Made by a program: the position numbers and the translations under genes. From Litsea cubeba (lineage: Eukaryota > Streptophyta > Magnoliopsida > Laurales > Lauraceae), in contig CM022945.1 of assembly GCA_012931725.1 (NCBI GenBank), positions 152,903,883 to 152,967,882 of the forward strand: a DNA stretch of 64,000 nucleotides. Direction: 5' to 3'. Under the pieces are notes generated by a model that ran no database searches, had not been told where the DNA came from, and was given only the letters and a program-made list of their open reading frames with translations. The number at the start of each line of letters is the position of its first letter. The stretch's first letter is position 1. Shown here piece after piece: positions 1 through 10,203 of the stretch.

Positions 1-702
1 CGAACCCTATCCTTCGCCTGTTGCAGCGAAGCTTTGAATTTGTGAAGTTCGGCCCCTGTAGAGATGAAGGTCGAACTGCAGATTGTAGGCCTTAGCAGGT
101 GCTTGTGGAGGCCTTGTGATGCATGACTTGATTTTGGGCTTGTAGGAACAAGCCGGCTCATGCTGGGATGACTTTGAAGTCGGTTTGGAGATGGGTCTCT
201 CCTCTTTCATGTAAGCAAGAGGATAGAACTGGTTCTCCTTGAGTGGGGCCAGGAATGCTGGCTTAGTGGATGCCTGGGACCTTCTTTGTTTTGGTGAAGG
301 TCTTGGGGACCAAGTTGGGGTAGACCTGGTGTTTGCAGGTTGAGGCTTCGTGGGGCTGCCACGGGCTTCAGGCCTTCTTGTGCTCGCCTTTGGTGTCACG
401 GTAGTGACACGTTGAGAGGCGAGTTTCTGCTTCTTGGAGGGAGCAGCTTGTTCCTCAGGAAGTGGGAATGGTCCCAGCGTCCCGAAGACGATAGTCCGGG
501 GAGTCGAGGTCGACCCGGGTTCACAGAGTTGCGGAGGGAGTTGACACTTCGGCAGCTGATGGGGCGCTTGTAGGTGCGCGTGGTTTGCTTCTGTTGAAGC
601 ATGAGTTGGTGCTTGCTTTCGTCGAAAGTAATGGTTGTGGAAGCTGCCATTGTTAGTTTTTTCGAAAATTTCTGAAACAAGACCACATCCATTAGTAATC
701 AC
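1..702 (-). pseudogene. Tat-A gag N-terminal region (copy 1)
   Basis: The first 231 codons of the Tat-A coding region start at the ATG ending at base 702, just after the leader. The product is basic and rich in Pro, Ser, Thr and Lys, with no fold I recognise; it precedes the capsid part and may correspond to the extra N-terminal region or ORF1 of Ogre-type elements. The same protein is seen at 6400-6880 (minus) and 36962-37460 (plus). Compared with those copies, this one has lost two single bases near 75-85, which moves the frame and ends it at a stop near base 7. It is therefore a broken copy continuing beyond the window. Confidence 0.75.
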
Positions 703-2421
703 AAGAATATAATGATCATAAATGGGAAGTTCTATGGTTTCGTCTTTTCAAATTGCTCGAGGTAGATGACCCAAACAATATGAGGAAGGCAAAATGCCAT
801 AGAGGGTACAATTGTTCTGATCGCAGGTGTGGTAAGCCCGGAATGGGCATCCCAGTGACTGCTAGAAGCAATTGTGAACTTAAATTCGACTTATCGAGAA
901 GCAGAGCTTGCTCGAGGTAAGAAGAATATAAGTTGGAGTTACAAATGTGCCGGTCGCAGTACAGTAGACCCTGAAAAGGCGTACTAGTACCGCTAGACAC
1001 AAATTTTGAGACCGCATCTATGAGATGAGATTCTCTGTTTTGAAAGGTCAAGATTGGATTCATCAAAGAGAGCAGATGGTATTCCATCTGAACACGGGCT
1101 CAGCGATTTCCGCGAGCGCCAGTGCTCAGAAAGAAATGAACCATGATTTCTCGGATCTGAATCTAAAAATGACGAGTTTTTTTTTAAAGGCCAATATCGG
1201 GTTCATCAAGAGAGCAAAAGGCACTCCAATCTGAACACGGGCTCAGCGATTTCCGCGAGCGCCAGTGCTCAGAAAGAAGAAGACCAAGATTTCTCCAATC
1301 TAAACCCAAAATGACGGAAGTTTTTTTTTTTTGAAGTTTTTTTTTTTTTTTTAATTTTTAATTTTTTATTTATTTTTTATTATTTTTTTTAAGATTTTTT
1401 TTGAATTTTTTTTTATTTTTATTTTTTATTTTAAAATTTTTATATTTTTTTTATATTTTTTTTTTATTTAAAGACGAGAGAGTACACATAGGCCTCCTAA
1501 CCCGGTCTTATGAAATCTTGATTGATAGAATTGCCCCGAGGTAAGGGTAGGATTACTTAATGAACCCGTTTGGAGGACCCTTGCCTAGAACAGTCAAGCT
1601 GTCTCCACACTCTGGACAAGGCTTTTCTTTGAATCAACCATGATCAAAGAACACAGTTGGTTTAACCTTAGTGGTCTATGTCTTCTTTTTTTTTTTTATA
1701 TTTTTTATTTTATTTTTATTTTTATGAATTCATCGAAGAGAAACCATGGCCCAAAACCTTAGTCGAACAGGCTCAACATTTCTGCAAGCGCGATGAACGA
1801 TAGGAACAGATCAAGGTTTCTCAATTTTGAATCCAAATTGAGAAATCTAAATTTTTTTTTTTTTTTTTTTTATATATATATATATATTTTCATTTTAATG
1901 AACTCATCGAAGAGAAACAATGGCCCAAACCTTAGTCGAACAGGCTCAACATTTCTGCAAGCGCGATGAACGATAGGAACGGATCAAGGTTTCTCAATTT
2001 TGAATCCAAATTGAGAAATCTGAAAGTTTTTATATAATATATATATTTTTTTTGATTTTTTAATGAACTCATCGAAGAGAAACCATGGCCCAAAACCTTA
2101 GTCGAACAGGCTCAACATTTCTGCAAGCGCGATGAACGATAGGAACGGATCAAGGTTTCTCAATTTTGAATCCCAAATTGAGAAATCTGAATTTTTTGTT
2201 TTTTTTTTTTTTAAATTTTTTTTTTTTTGAAAAGAGAAAGAATGGAAATAAATTCAAAGAATAGAAATTTCAAACAAAAAATCTCATCTCATTTTTTTTG
2301 CAGAATTCAACATAGGCCACCAATTATAAAGTAGCCTAAGGAATCGAGAAAAGAAATATAAGCATAGAGCAAAATATTTGATATGCAAATATTTCATTTC
2401 TAGCATCGTGTTCTCAATAAA
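703..2421 (-). other. Tat-A leader (5' untranslated region), copy 1
   Basis: Between the primer binding site and gag lies about 1.7 kb without a convincing ORF. It holds three tandem units at 1724-2190, T-rich low-complexity tracts (about 1319-1470, and TA runs near 1870), and two copies of a shorter unit around 1020-1310 containing CAGCGATTTCCGCGAGCGCC. The same elements occur in the leader of copy 3 (19976-21945). Long repeat-bearing leaders are usual in Tat/Ogre elements. Confidence 0.75.
1724..2190 (-). repeat. Tat-A leader tandem repeat, three units
   Basis: Three near-identical units of about 127 bases start at 1724, 1898 and 2063. They are separated by T-rich or TA-rich spacers of variable length, giving a period of about 165-174. 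Each contains CATCGAAGAGAAAC and TTCTGCAAGCGCGATGAACG. Copy 3 has five units of the same sequence at 20177-20905, so unit number varies between copies. Confidence 0.85.
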
Positions 2422-2443
2422 CGAGTCCCACCGGGTGATGCCA
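2422..2443 (-). promoter_or_regulatory. Primer binding site, Tat-A copy 1
   Basis: On the minus strand, three bases after the LTR end, TGGCATCACCCGGTGGGACT follows. Copy 3 has TGGCACACCCGGTGGGACTC at the same place (19955). Position and TGG start fit a tRNA primer binding site; I do not assign the tRNA. Confidence 0.75.
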
Positions 2444-2446
2444 GCT

Positions 2447-4751
2447 TGATGGACCGCGCTCCTGCTCGGTTCTACCGAGGTCGGCGGACGTGGGAGTCCG
2501 TCGGGTCCGACCCTTTCGTAACCAGGGGGCAAGGGCGTGCATCAACATTTCTTTTTTTTTTTGTGGGTGTGCCAGATTTCTATTTACTTGGAATTGCAAG
2601 TGGTGATCCGGAGATCAACCTTCGCAAGTAAAAAGGAAATCAACTTCTTTCAAGTTTTCCATTGCACATATATTTAAGAAAAGAGACATTCTCTTGATTT
2701 GCCGTGATGAAAGGCGATTTTTTTGGCATTTATAGCCGATTTTTGGCGTTTATAGCCGATTTTTGGTATTTATAGCCGATTTACAATTCTTATCAATAAT
2801 GAAAGACAAGAGTTGTGATTTTTGTCTCTTTTGAAAAAATACAAACTACAATGAAAAGCAAGAAAATGAGGATTTAACTTCTCAGGAGATTGTGGGGGAC
2901 TCGTTTAGATTGACGGCTCGCAAGCCATATGTGGGCTTCGCCATCATCCATGCAGATGAGAACAGAGAATGCTATTTGATTCGCTTGGCTTGGCTATAAC
3001 CTCGAGTTTTTAGAAGACAAAGACCAAAGGAAGGTCCTATGTCCAATAAAAAAACCGAGTAGACGGGCTGAAAAGCCACATCTAAGCCATTGGAGGCAGG
3101 AGGAGAAGGCAAGGACCTTGGGGGTACCCCCCAAGGGACTTTTATCACCTTGTTGCGGTGGCTGGTGTAGAACTTCCGCAGAGTTTTCTCTCTTTTTCCT
3201 TTCTCTGGATTTCTGTCTGTGTGCTTGTGCTTTTTCTCTGATTTTTCTGATGCTTTCTGATGTGTGTTTCTTCTTGGAGAGCCCTCCTATTTATAGGCTT
3301 TTAGGTAGCCTTTTAGGTGGGTTTATGGCTTTTATTGTCATTAAGCCGCATAATGGGAGGAGTTACAAAATTGAATTGTTTATTTTGTAACTCCTTTTTC
3401 TTGGCTTCTGATTGGCCGGAGGAGATTGAGGGCATTTAATCGCCTTTAATCGCCATGATGGGAGGAGTTTCATGGTTAAATGCCATGAATCTCTTGACTT
3501 GTTAACTCCCGAATGCTTGCTTCTGATTGGGCCGTCCAAAGAAAATGGATTAATGACTGTAATAAAGCTAGTCAATTAATCGCATTAAGTGGTCGCCGAG
3601 CTAGCTGAAGAGTCGCGGGCCGTGCCACGTCTTTTGGAATTCTTCTGTTGATGATCATCGATGGATCTTCATGTAGATCGACATCAGATGACCATGTAAT
3701 TTCAGGTGCTTGTTGCCAACAGCGGGTCGGTGCCATCTGTCCTGTCGATTGCTCGATCGGTCGGGTGGAAAGCACACTTTTTTTTGGTTGACCGGGTGGC
3801 GATCAATACTGTCTCGATACTCTTGATGTTTTACCCGTGGTTTTGGACGGATGTCAGAGGACTTGGTGTCTCAAAAGCATGAATTTGGAAAGTACCAGAG
3901 GCTGGGCTCCTCGAAATCGCGGAAACAAACGGCGAAAAACCCGGGGTTTCCGGGGCTTTCCCGGCGACCCCGGGGTCCATGGTCGCCGGCGACCCTGGCC
4001 CAGGGTCGCAGGGGTCTGCGACCCTGGGGGGGTTTTCCCCCTTTCGGTGTCCCGTTTTGCGTCCGTGTTTGCTCTTTTTTATCTTTTTTCTTCTGTACTT
4101 TTCTTTGACATTTTGATCATTTATTGGCCTGATTTCTTTGTAGGAAACCTGATGAGAATCCTTGCATTTATTTGCAAAGTTTCCAATTTCCTGAGAAGCC
4201 GAAGACTTTGTCGCGCAGAGTTGCCGATTTCCCGTCAGAAGCTGAAACTGGGTTCAAACGATGTCGGAATGACTGAAATTTGGTGTGAAGCCGCCTGAGC
4301 AATAAATAAGACCAACCATAGGCTTTTGTTTGAGTTTCGAAGCCGTTTGGGGTCCTATCACTGCAGACTTGCTTTTTTGTCGCGATGAAGATGTCGCGGT
4401 TTGATGTGTGGTCAACCGATGTCCGATTGATTGAAATTTGACAGGGAACCTATTGGAAGTCATTTTAATATTATCCATAGGTTCTGTCTTGGAAACCATG
4501 GTCCCGGAGAGCTTTTGTCGCCGAGAGCTCCTTTTCGGCTGTCGGAGAAGCGAAGTTAGGCCAAATGATATTGAAATGGCCCGAAACTTCTTGTGTACTC
4601 CTCTTTTGGCTGTCTGGAAGAATCTTGCAGTTTTTGTTTGATTCTGACAAGATTTGATTTTTGGAAGCAGCATTGCCTATTTATGGCAGGTTGCGACTTC
4701 ATGTAGCTCTTTGGATCTTGAAAAGGCAAAGTGACATTTTTGGTGTCAACA
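2447..4751 (-). repeat. Tat-A 5' LTR, copy 1 (2305 bp)
   Basis: A complete LTR on the minus strand from TGTTGACACC (4751) to CCATCA (2447). It aligns by eye along its length with the LTRs at 17386-19951 and 38063-40888. From 5' to 3' it contains a GC-rich hairpin region (about 3940-4030), a TATA box (3287-3296), a palindrome around GGTACC (3116-3136) and three short repeats containing TTTATAGCCGATTTTTGGC (about 2725-2785) close to its 3' end. Confidence 0.88.
3287..3296 (-). promoter_or_regulatory. TATA box of Tat-A copy 1 LTR
   Basis: Minus strand CTATAAATAG within AAAGCCTATAAATAGGAG, the same sequence and context as in every other Tat-A LTR here. It marks the U3/R side of the promoter. Confidence 0.7.
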
Positions 4752-6880
4752 ATCTTCTTCTTCGGTGATTTTGATGTTTGTCCACATGTCACCATGTTGA
4801 CGGAGGCAGACCCATAGTTTTTGTCAAAGGTGATGACTCCATTTTTCCACATCTCATTTATTTTCTCTCTCACAACGAAGCATTGATTGAGAGGATGCGA
4901 GATCATCTGGTGGTATGGACAGTACCGAGGATCGTTGGTTTTGCCAACATCACCCGGTCTTTTTGGTTTAGGCAAGGGTGAGCTTGCCGTTTGCCACAAG
5001 AGCCCCGAAGATTTCATCAACATCTTCATCAAACGGGTATTTCTTCTCTACTCGTTCTTTGAAGGCATCAGAGAGTTCAGGTTTCTTACCAACAGCTTTG
5101 TTTTCAGCTTTCTTTGGTGGCTGAGGAGCTGACTTGGTCTGCACATTGAGGACCTCTTTTTCTTTGGTTTAGAGGTTGCAATGGCGGTTGGCTCTTTTCT
5201 TGATGATTTCTGACTGTTGAGGTCTTTAATCACCGTTTCAGCTTCCATGGAAGCTTCTAGGAGTTCTCCCAGGTTTTTTTGATTTATTGCCGATGATCAT
5301 GGAGCGGGATTCTGGCTCTCATGTTGTTTCGGCAGATGTCGACTAGCGACGCTTGTGGCAATACATCAGAGCATTTGTATGCCATTGCTTTCCACTTGTG
5401 AATGAAGTCATATGTTGATTCATTTCTCCCCCTGTTTTAGGCTGCACAGCTGAGCCATAGTAGCGGGGTGATCCTCACCTTTGAAGTGAGTCAGGAAGCG
5501 TGTCTCTAACATGGCCCAGTTTTGGATTGAGTCCTCCGGCAGAGTGGAAGTACCAATCGAAGGCCGTACCTTTTAGGGGTACTTGCAAAGAGGCGGATCT
5601 TGAGTGCATCTTGAACCGCGATAGCTCCCGTCAGGATCTTGAAGTGGATGACGTGTTGTTTGGCTGATCCTTTCCCCGTATATGTTGGAGAGTAGGATGC
5701 TTGAATTGGTGGGAACGGGACCGAGTCCATCCATAAGGGATATGGTGGCTTGATCCCATGCTCTTTGAGTATATCCTCTTCTTTTGCTTTGGCGAGGATA
5801 CCGTCTACGTCCTTTTTGGTAAGGGCGCGTGACTCATTTTCTTCTCTATTTACCTCGTCGTCTTGATGATTCGGAGGAGGTTCATTGTTCGCCTGGTTTT
5901 GGAAGGCGAGGAGAAGGTTTTCCCATCAGAGTTTTCAATCCTCTGCTGGCCCTGTTCCAACTGCTGGATGCGGGTGATCGCATCTTCTGGAGGTGGATTG
6001 CGGGGGGGGTGGCTCAGAATTTGTAGCCAAGACATTCATCCTTCGTGATTCGAACGAAGAAACTGTCCTGGTGACTGAGCTGGGGCTCATTCTTTCTGAA
6101 GAGGAGCTTGAGGAAGGATCACTCTGCTGTCCTTTGCTTGAAGGAGCAGGGGATTCTTCTGAATGTCTTCTTGTCCTGGAGACGCTGCGGGTCATCGGAC
6201 GTCGGACATGGATTTTTGTTGCTGATTTTTGGCGCCTTCTGGTTTTTCCAACCATATGGACGGCAGCAACTTGGTTGGGTCTTTCTTTTTCGACCCATTT
6301 AGGAGAGACTTGAAGTGTAGGAGGCGGGGTCCTTTGCTTTTCTAGTCTCTTTTGTCGGTATGACGCGCGGCGGCGTATACGACGAGCAATTTGAGCTTCG
6401 GTCAGCTCTGACTGGGCTTTGACGATGAAGGATGTGCTCCCTCGGGCGCAGCAGCCGAGCCTGTCTTCTCTGTAGCTGGGCAAGGACAGGATGCGAACCC
6501 TGTGCTTCGCCTGTTGCAGCGAAGCTTTGAATTTTTGAAGTTCGGCCCCTGTAGAGATGAAGGGTCGAACTGCAGGTTTGTAGGCCTTAGCAGGTGCTTG
6601 TGGAGGCCTTGTGATGCATGACTTGATTTGGGCTTGTAGGAACAAGCCGGCTCATGCTGGGATGACTTGGAAGTCAGGTTGGAGATGGGTCTCTCCTCTT
6701 TCATGTAAGCAAGAGGATAGAACTGGTTCTCTTTGAGTGGGGCCAGGAATGCTGGCTTAGTGGATGTTTGGGACCTTCTCTGTTTTGGTGAAGGTCTTGG
6801 GGACCAAGTCTTGGAGTAGACCTGGTTGTTTGCAGGTCGAGGCTTCGTGGGGCTGCCACGGGCTTCAGGCTTTGCTGCCG
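4752..6880 (-). pseudogene. Tat-A gag (copy 2), interrupted by copy 1
   Basis: Minus-strand gag in several frames. In order it encodes the basic N-terminal region with YMKEERPIS (about 6700), an Arg/Ser-rich stretch (6400-6000), the capsid part with PYPLWMDSVPF and a YTGKGSA motif (about 5750-5650), and a Tat-type knuckle C-X2-H-X4-H-X4-C in CPYHQMISHPLNQC (about 4905-4865). Frameshifts are visible at a C/G run near 6001-6009 and near 5560. It matters as the uninterrupted reference: at about 5950 it reads through the site where the plus-strand copy carries a solo LTR, and it keeps Trp codons that are stops in copy 3. It is cut at 4752 by copy 1. Confidence 0.8.
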
Positions 6881-7403
6881 AGAGGCCTGATTTGGCTTCC
6901 GAGCGTCAAACTATGGTCAAATGTTGTGGAAATGACCTGAAATTTGACGTGTAGCCCTTTATAAGCATTTTGAAGCCGTCCATGTGCCCTATCTGATGAG
7001 TAATGGCCTCGGTGGTTCTCGCCGCCGAGAGGCTTGATTTAGCTGTTCGAGGGTTGATGTAGGGTCAAACGTTGTCGGTTTGACTCGGAACTTGACGTGG
7101 AGCCTTTTGGAAGTATTTTGAGACTATCCATCGGCCCTGATCGAAGATTTGGTGTCTCCGATGCTTTTGTCGTCGAGAGCTCCTTTTCGGGTGTTTGAGA
7201 AGCGAAGTTAGGCCAAATGATTTTGAAATGGCCCGAAACTTCTTGTGTACTCCTCTTTTGGCTGTCTTGAAGAATCTTGCAGTTTTTGTTTGATTCTGAC
7301 AAGATTTGATTTTTGGAAGCAGCATTGCCTATTTATGGCAGGTTGCGACTTCATGTAGCTCTTTGGATCTTGAAGAGGCAAAGTGACATTTTTGGTGTCA
7401 ACA
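6881..7403 (-). repeat. Truncated Tat-A LTR, copy 2
   Basis: The first 520 bp or so (U3 side) of a Tat-A LTR, matching 17386-17910 and 38063-38590. It ends at about 6881 in a stretch with GAGAGGCCTGA and passes into gag within a few bases. Only A/G-rich microhomology is seen at the junction, so a non-homologous deletion is likely. Confidence 0.75.
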
Positions 7404-8559
7404 ACCCTGGACATCAACGCTGGCACGGAGGTTACAGGGTCTCCGACTAGGTCTTTCCTAAGCTCGTTATCTGGTAACAGAGCGTTTCGGAAGGCGAGAA
7501 TCACCACTTCGACTTTGGATACTTTGATCTGACTGTATGTTGCCCAAAATCGCTTGGCGAACTGGGTAATATTCTCGCTCTACTTCATCTTCAGGGCCAG
7601 TATATCAGCATTAGTCTTCGGAACGACACTGTAAGGTTGAAATTTCTTCAGGAAGGAGAGCTGGAGCTGCCTCCAGCTTGAGACAGATCTCTCTGGGAGA
7701 GCGCATAACCACTTCAGAGGGAGGTCACCCAAACTGGAAGAGAAGATTTTACAGTTCAGGTGCCCCTCGTCTCCCCAAATAGACATCCTCTGGGAGAAGT
7801 GTCGGAGTGAGCGGCGGGATCCGAGACCCCGTCATAGAGAACAAATCTCGAAATGGAGAACTTCCTGGGCAAGGAGGAGTCCTTGATCTCTTAAGTGAAA
7901 GGGGAAACGCCAAGATCGATGGGGCCACAGACATCCTGTTGATCTCGGCTGAGTCCGGCTATCTCTAAATTGCGCTGGACCACCAGCTTGATTCGCTTGT
8001 CGAGCCATTCTTGCCTATCGTCCTTCTCTGGTGACAGGGTTCCTGACTTTCTCTTCGAATGGCCTCGACTGTGATGGCTACGAGCGCGACTGTCTCGGCC
8101 GTGATGGCTTCGACTATTGCTCGAACTTTCATCGCGGGCCCGACCGCGCTTTTATTTTAGGTAGGTTCTCAAGTCCTCGTGGGAGGAGGCAATCACCCTG
8201 CTCTGAGTGGCCCTCCTCTCGCTTTGGCATCCTGAAGGTTGCCTTAACGAGGTCGCTCCTCTGGCTCTTAGCTGCTGCTGGAGCTGACAGATTAACTTTT
8301 ATTGCTCTTGCATGAGGATGTTTTGGGCCGCGACATCTCCGTCGCCGGCGAAATGACGGGAATGGTGAGACTTGCTAACTCACTCTGGGAATGGGATCTG
8401 GACAAAGAGATGTGCGTCAGGATGCTCCTCAACTGCAGCTGCGTCAGACCTTGCCTCGGATCGCCTCTGAGGAGGAGTGACCGGCGATGGGGCCGGAGGT
8501 GGCGGCAGCTGGATCATCGCTCTTGAGGATTCTCCGCCTTTCTTAGTTTTGGGAGGCAT
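7404..8559 (-). pseudogene. Tat-B gag, degraded
   Basis: The likely start is the ATG at 8559, giving MPPKTKKGGES, about 28 codons after the primer site. A Pro-rich N-terminal stretch follows, then R/S-rich sequence. The conserved Tat capsid motif is at about 7740-7640, with GDLPLKW, LPERSVSSW and FLKKFQPYS. Frames change several times (near 8380, 7930 and 7750), and the knuckle lies beyond the Tat-A insertion. The function would be the structural Gag protein of virus-like particles; this copy cannot make it. Confidence 0.7.
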
Positions 8560-8586
8560 GGTATTTGGGAAGAACGGATTAATACC

Positions 8587-8604
8587 TTCCCACAGACGGC
8601 GCCA
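8587..8604 (-). promoter_or_regulatory. Primer binding site, Tat-B
   Basis: Minus strand TGGCGCCGTCTGTGGGAA lies eight bases inside the LTR end. A TGGCGCC start is typical of Tat and Athila primer sites. It differs clearly from the Tat-A site. Confidence 0.8.
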
Positions 8605-8612
8605 ATTATAAG

Positions 8613-9460
8613 TGCAAAAAATATAACTCACAAGATTAGCGGGTGCCTAATCGGACTTATCCAAATATCTGATGGAGATTAGCTACCTTAAAGCCTGAAA
8701 GGGGAGAAACAAACGGTCAGAAGACCCTGGCTGTGGGCAGCGCAGGGCTCTCCGATGCCTAAGTTAGCACAAAGATTGAAGGAGAAGAGAGACAGAGTAA
8801 CGACTCAAGAGAGGATGTGTGTGTATACCTTTGTCTTGGAACGTCCTCATATTTATAGAGGGTTTTACCAGATATCTTGGAGTGGGCCCATAGATTTGAT
8901 AGGAATGATCTCATTAGCCCACAAAGTAATAAATGAGGATCCATCATAGCCCACAAAGCATTTATTGCCAGTCCGATCAGCCCACATCGCATTAAATGCA
9001 TGTCATGTTGGGCCTGATCATGTCTCAAGTCATTGGCGGTTGAGGTCCCATCGGATCCATCCTCGGGGTCTGCCCTGATTTGGCTACAGCCACTAGATGC
9101 CGCCTTGTGAGCGATCCGGAGAAGATTGTGGATAGCTGGGATGGCCCATCTGTCTCATTGTCCGTACCCGTATTCAGCCACGTGTCTGATGACGTAGCAG
9201 AAGTAGGGAGGTGACCACAGTATTTATCTCGATTGACAACCCGACTCCCTTGGCCGGGGTCGGGTGGATAGCCGAGGTCAGCTTGCGTAGCCGTGGCCAG
9301 ACCATAGCCGACGTCAGAGCACAGCTGAAGTCGGTCTGGTATCGGCCAAGGTTCTGACCCTACTGCCGATGTGTGCTTTGAGCGGCACGTCGACATGCTT
9401 AACTAGCAGCTTATCGCCGAGGCTAACGTAATCCTGGTACTTTAAAAATCACCCCACACA
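8613..9460 (-). repeat. Tat-B 5' LTR (848 bp)
   Basis: On the minus strand it begins TGTGTGGGGTGATTTT at 9460 and ends TTTTTTGCA at 8613, immediately before the primer site. It contains a TATA box and no long ORF. The ends are set from TG/CA and the primer-site position; there is no second LTR to confirm them. Confidence 0.7.
8849..8858 (-). promoter_or_regulatory. TATA box of Tat-B LTR
   Basis: Minus strand CTATAAATAT in the context CCCTCTATAAATATGAGG, about 245 bases before the LTR end, where an LTR promoter is expected. Confidence 0.65.
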
Positions 9461-9741
9461 AGTCCCATTTGAGTTGTGCAAGGAGCATCACTTCTTACCT
9501 GGCTGCCTGAGGTTCGAATCGAGGTAGGTTATCTCTTCCTGCTTGTGCGCCTTCTTTCGAACTTGTGTGGGCTTTCTTCCCGCTTGTGCTGGCTACTTTC
9601 GATTCTCATGTGTATGCGGGCTATTTCTTGGGTCCTAGCCCCCTTGATTGGAATACCAAAATAAGATAATAATAATAAAAAAAAAGATCCCCAACATTTC
9701 ATCTCAAGAGATCAATAGTGTACTTTAGCTCTTTTAAGTAT
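9461..9741 (+). repeat. Flank with possible tRNA-derived SINE remnant
   Basis: A short stretch outside Tat-B. It contains GGTTCGAATC at 9511-9520, which matches the RNA polymerase III B box, and an AAT-repeat plus A-run (9661-9685) that looks like a SINE tail. I cannot find a convincing A box or target duplication, so this may be chance. The rest shows nothing recognisable. Confidence 0.35.
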
Positions 9742-9926
9742 GGGGAGCATTCATATGAATCTTTCCCTCACCATAGGGTGAGGCACACTTCCCTTTTTTG
9801 AAGTTTCCAAGTACAAAATGCACTTTTCAAGTACATAGGGTGAGGTACAAAATGCACTTTTCATGTGCAAAAAGGTGAGTGTCCCTCACTCTATGGTGAG
9901 GGAAAGATGCATATGAACATTCCCCC
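9742..9926. mobile_element. Mutator-like MITE (185 bp) with 9-bp target duplication
   Basis: The two ends form long terminal inverted repeats of about 42 bases: the left reads GGGGAGCATTCATATGAATC and the right, reversed, GGGGGAATGTTCATATGCAT, both continuing into CTTTCCCTCACCATAG. It is flanked by perfect TTTAAGTAT at 9733-9741 and 9927-9935. Long TIRs with a 9-bp duplication are the mark of Mutator-like elements. It has no coding capacity and inner repeats of GTACAAAATGCACTTTTCA. It would be moved by a transposase supplied elsewhere. Confidence 0.85.
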
Positions 9927-9935
9927 TTTAAGTAT

Positions 9936-10203
9936 AGAACAACCCACCATGATCATAACCGAGATGGAGGCCAGGAAGTAGCGAGGCTTTACAAGTCCAT
10001 TGCAAGTGTAGTTGTTATATAATCAATGAGACAACTTGGCTAAATGAAGGATTCCCTTTGATAATGTTGTCTATGAAACGAAAGATAGATAAAATCAAGA
10101 CTATCCATGCTTGCATATAAGCAAAATAGTTGTGAATTGGCATTAGAATCATGAAAACCCAATTTGAAAGAAGAATTTGTGATTAATGATCGACACTTAT
10201 ATG
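9936..10203. other. Unassigned flank
   Basis: AT-rich sequence between the MITE and the Athila LTR. I see no ORF, repeat or motif that I can name. Confidence 0.5.

Larger units (their letters stand above)
1..4751 (-). mobile_element. Tat-A copy 1, Ty3 Tat/Ogre-like LTR retrotransposon, 5' part
   Basis: Read on the minus strand this is the 5' end of an LTR element: LTR (4751 to 2447), 3-base gap, primer binding site, about 1.7 kb of repeat-rich leader, then the start of gag, which leaves the window at base 1. The LTR begins TGTTGACACC and ends CCATCA. It sits inside the gag of a second Tat-A copy, between codons of a Lys-rich stretch after the zinc knuckle; the plus-strand copy at 42080-42090 shows the uninterrupted gag. 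The flanking bases 4752-4756 (ATCTT) would be one arm of the target duplication; the other arm is outside the window. Confidence 0.85.
4752..7403 (-). mobile_element. Tat-A copy 2, rearranged fragment
   Basis: A minus-strand Tat-A fragment inserted in the gag of Tat-B. Its LTR begins TGTTGACACC at 7403 but only about 520 bp of LTR remain; at about 6881 it is fused directly to the interior of gag. The rest of the LTR, the primer site, the leader and the gag start are missing. Gag then continues to 4752, where copy 1 interrupts it. Bases 7404-7408 (ACCCT) are the only visible arm of its target duplication. Confidence 0.8.
7404..9460 (-). mobile_element. Tat-B, Ty3 Tat-like retrotransposon, 5' fragment
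   Basis: A minus-strand fragment of a second Tat family: LTR 9460 to 8613, primer binding site 8604-8587, gag from 8559, then interrupted at 7404 by Tat-A copy 2. The LTR and primer site are unlike Tat-A. Its 3' part is not in the window. Confidence 0.82.

Noticed and set aside
8031..8526. Plus-strand ORFs over Tat-B gag
   Set aside because: Antisense to the gag start and R/S-rich part; no domain and no conservation.
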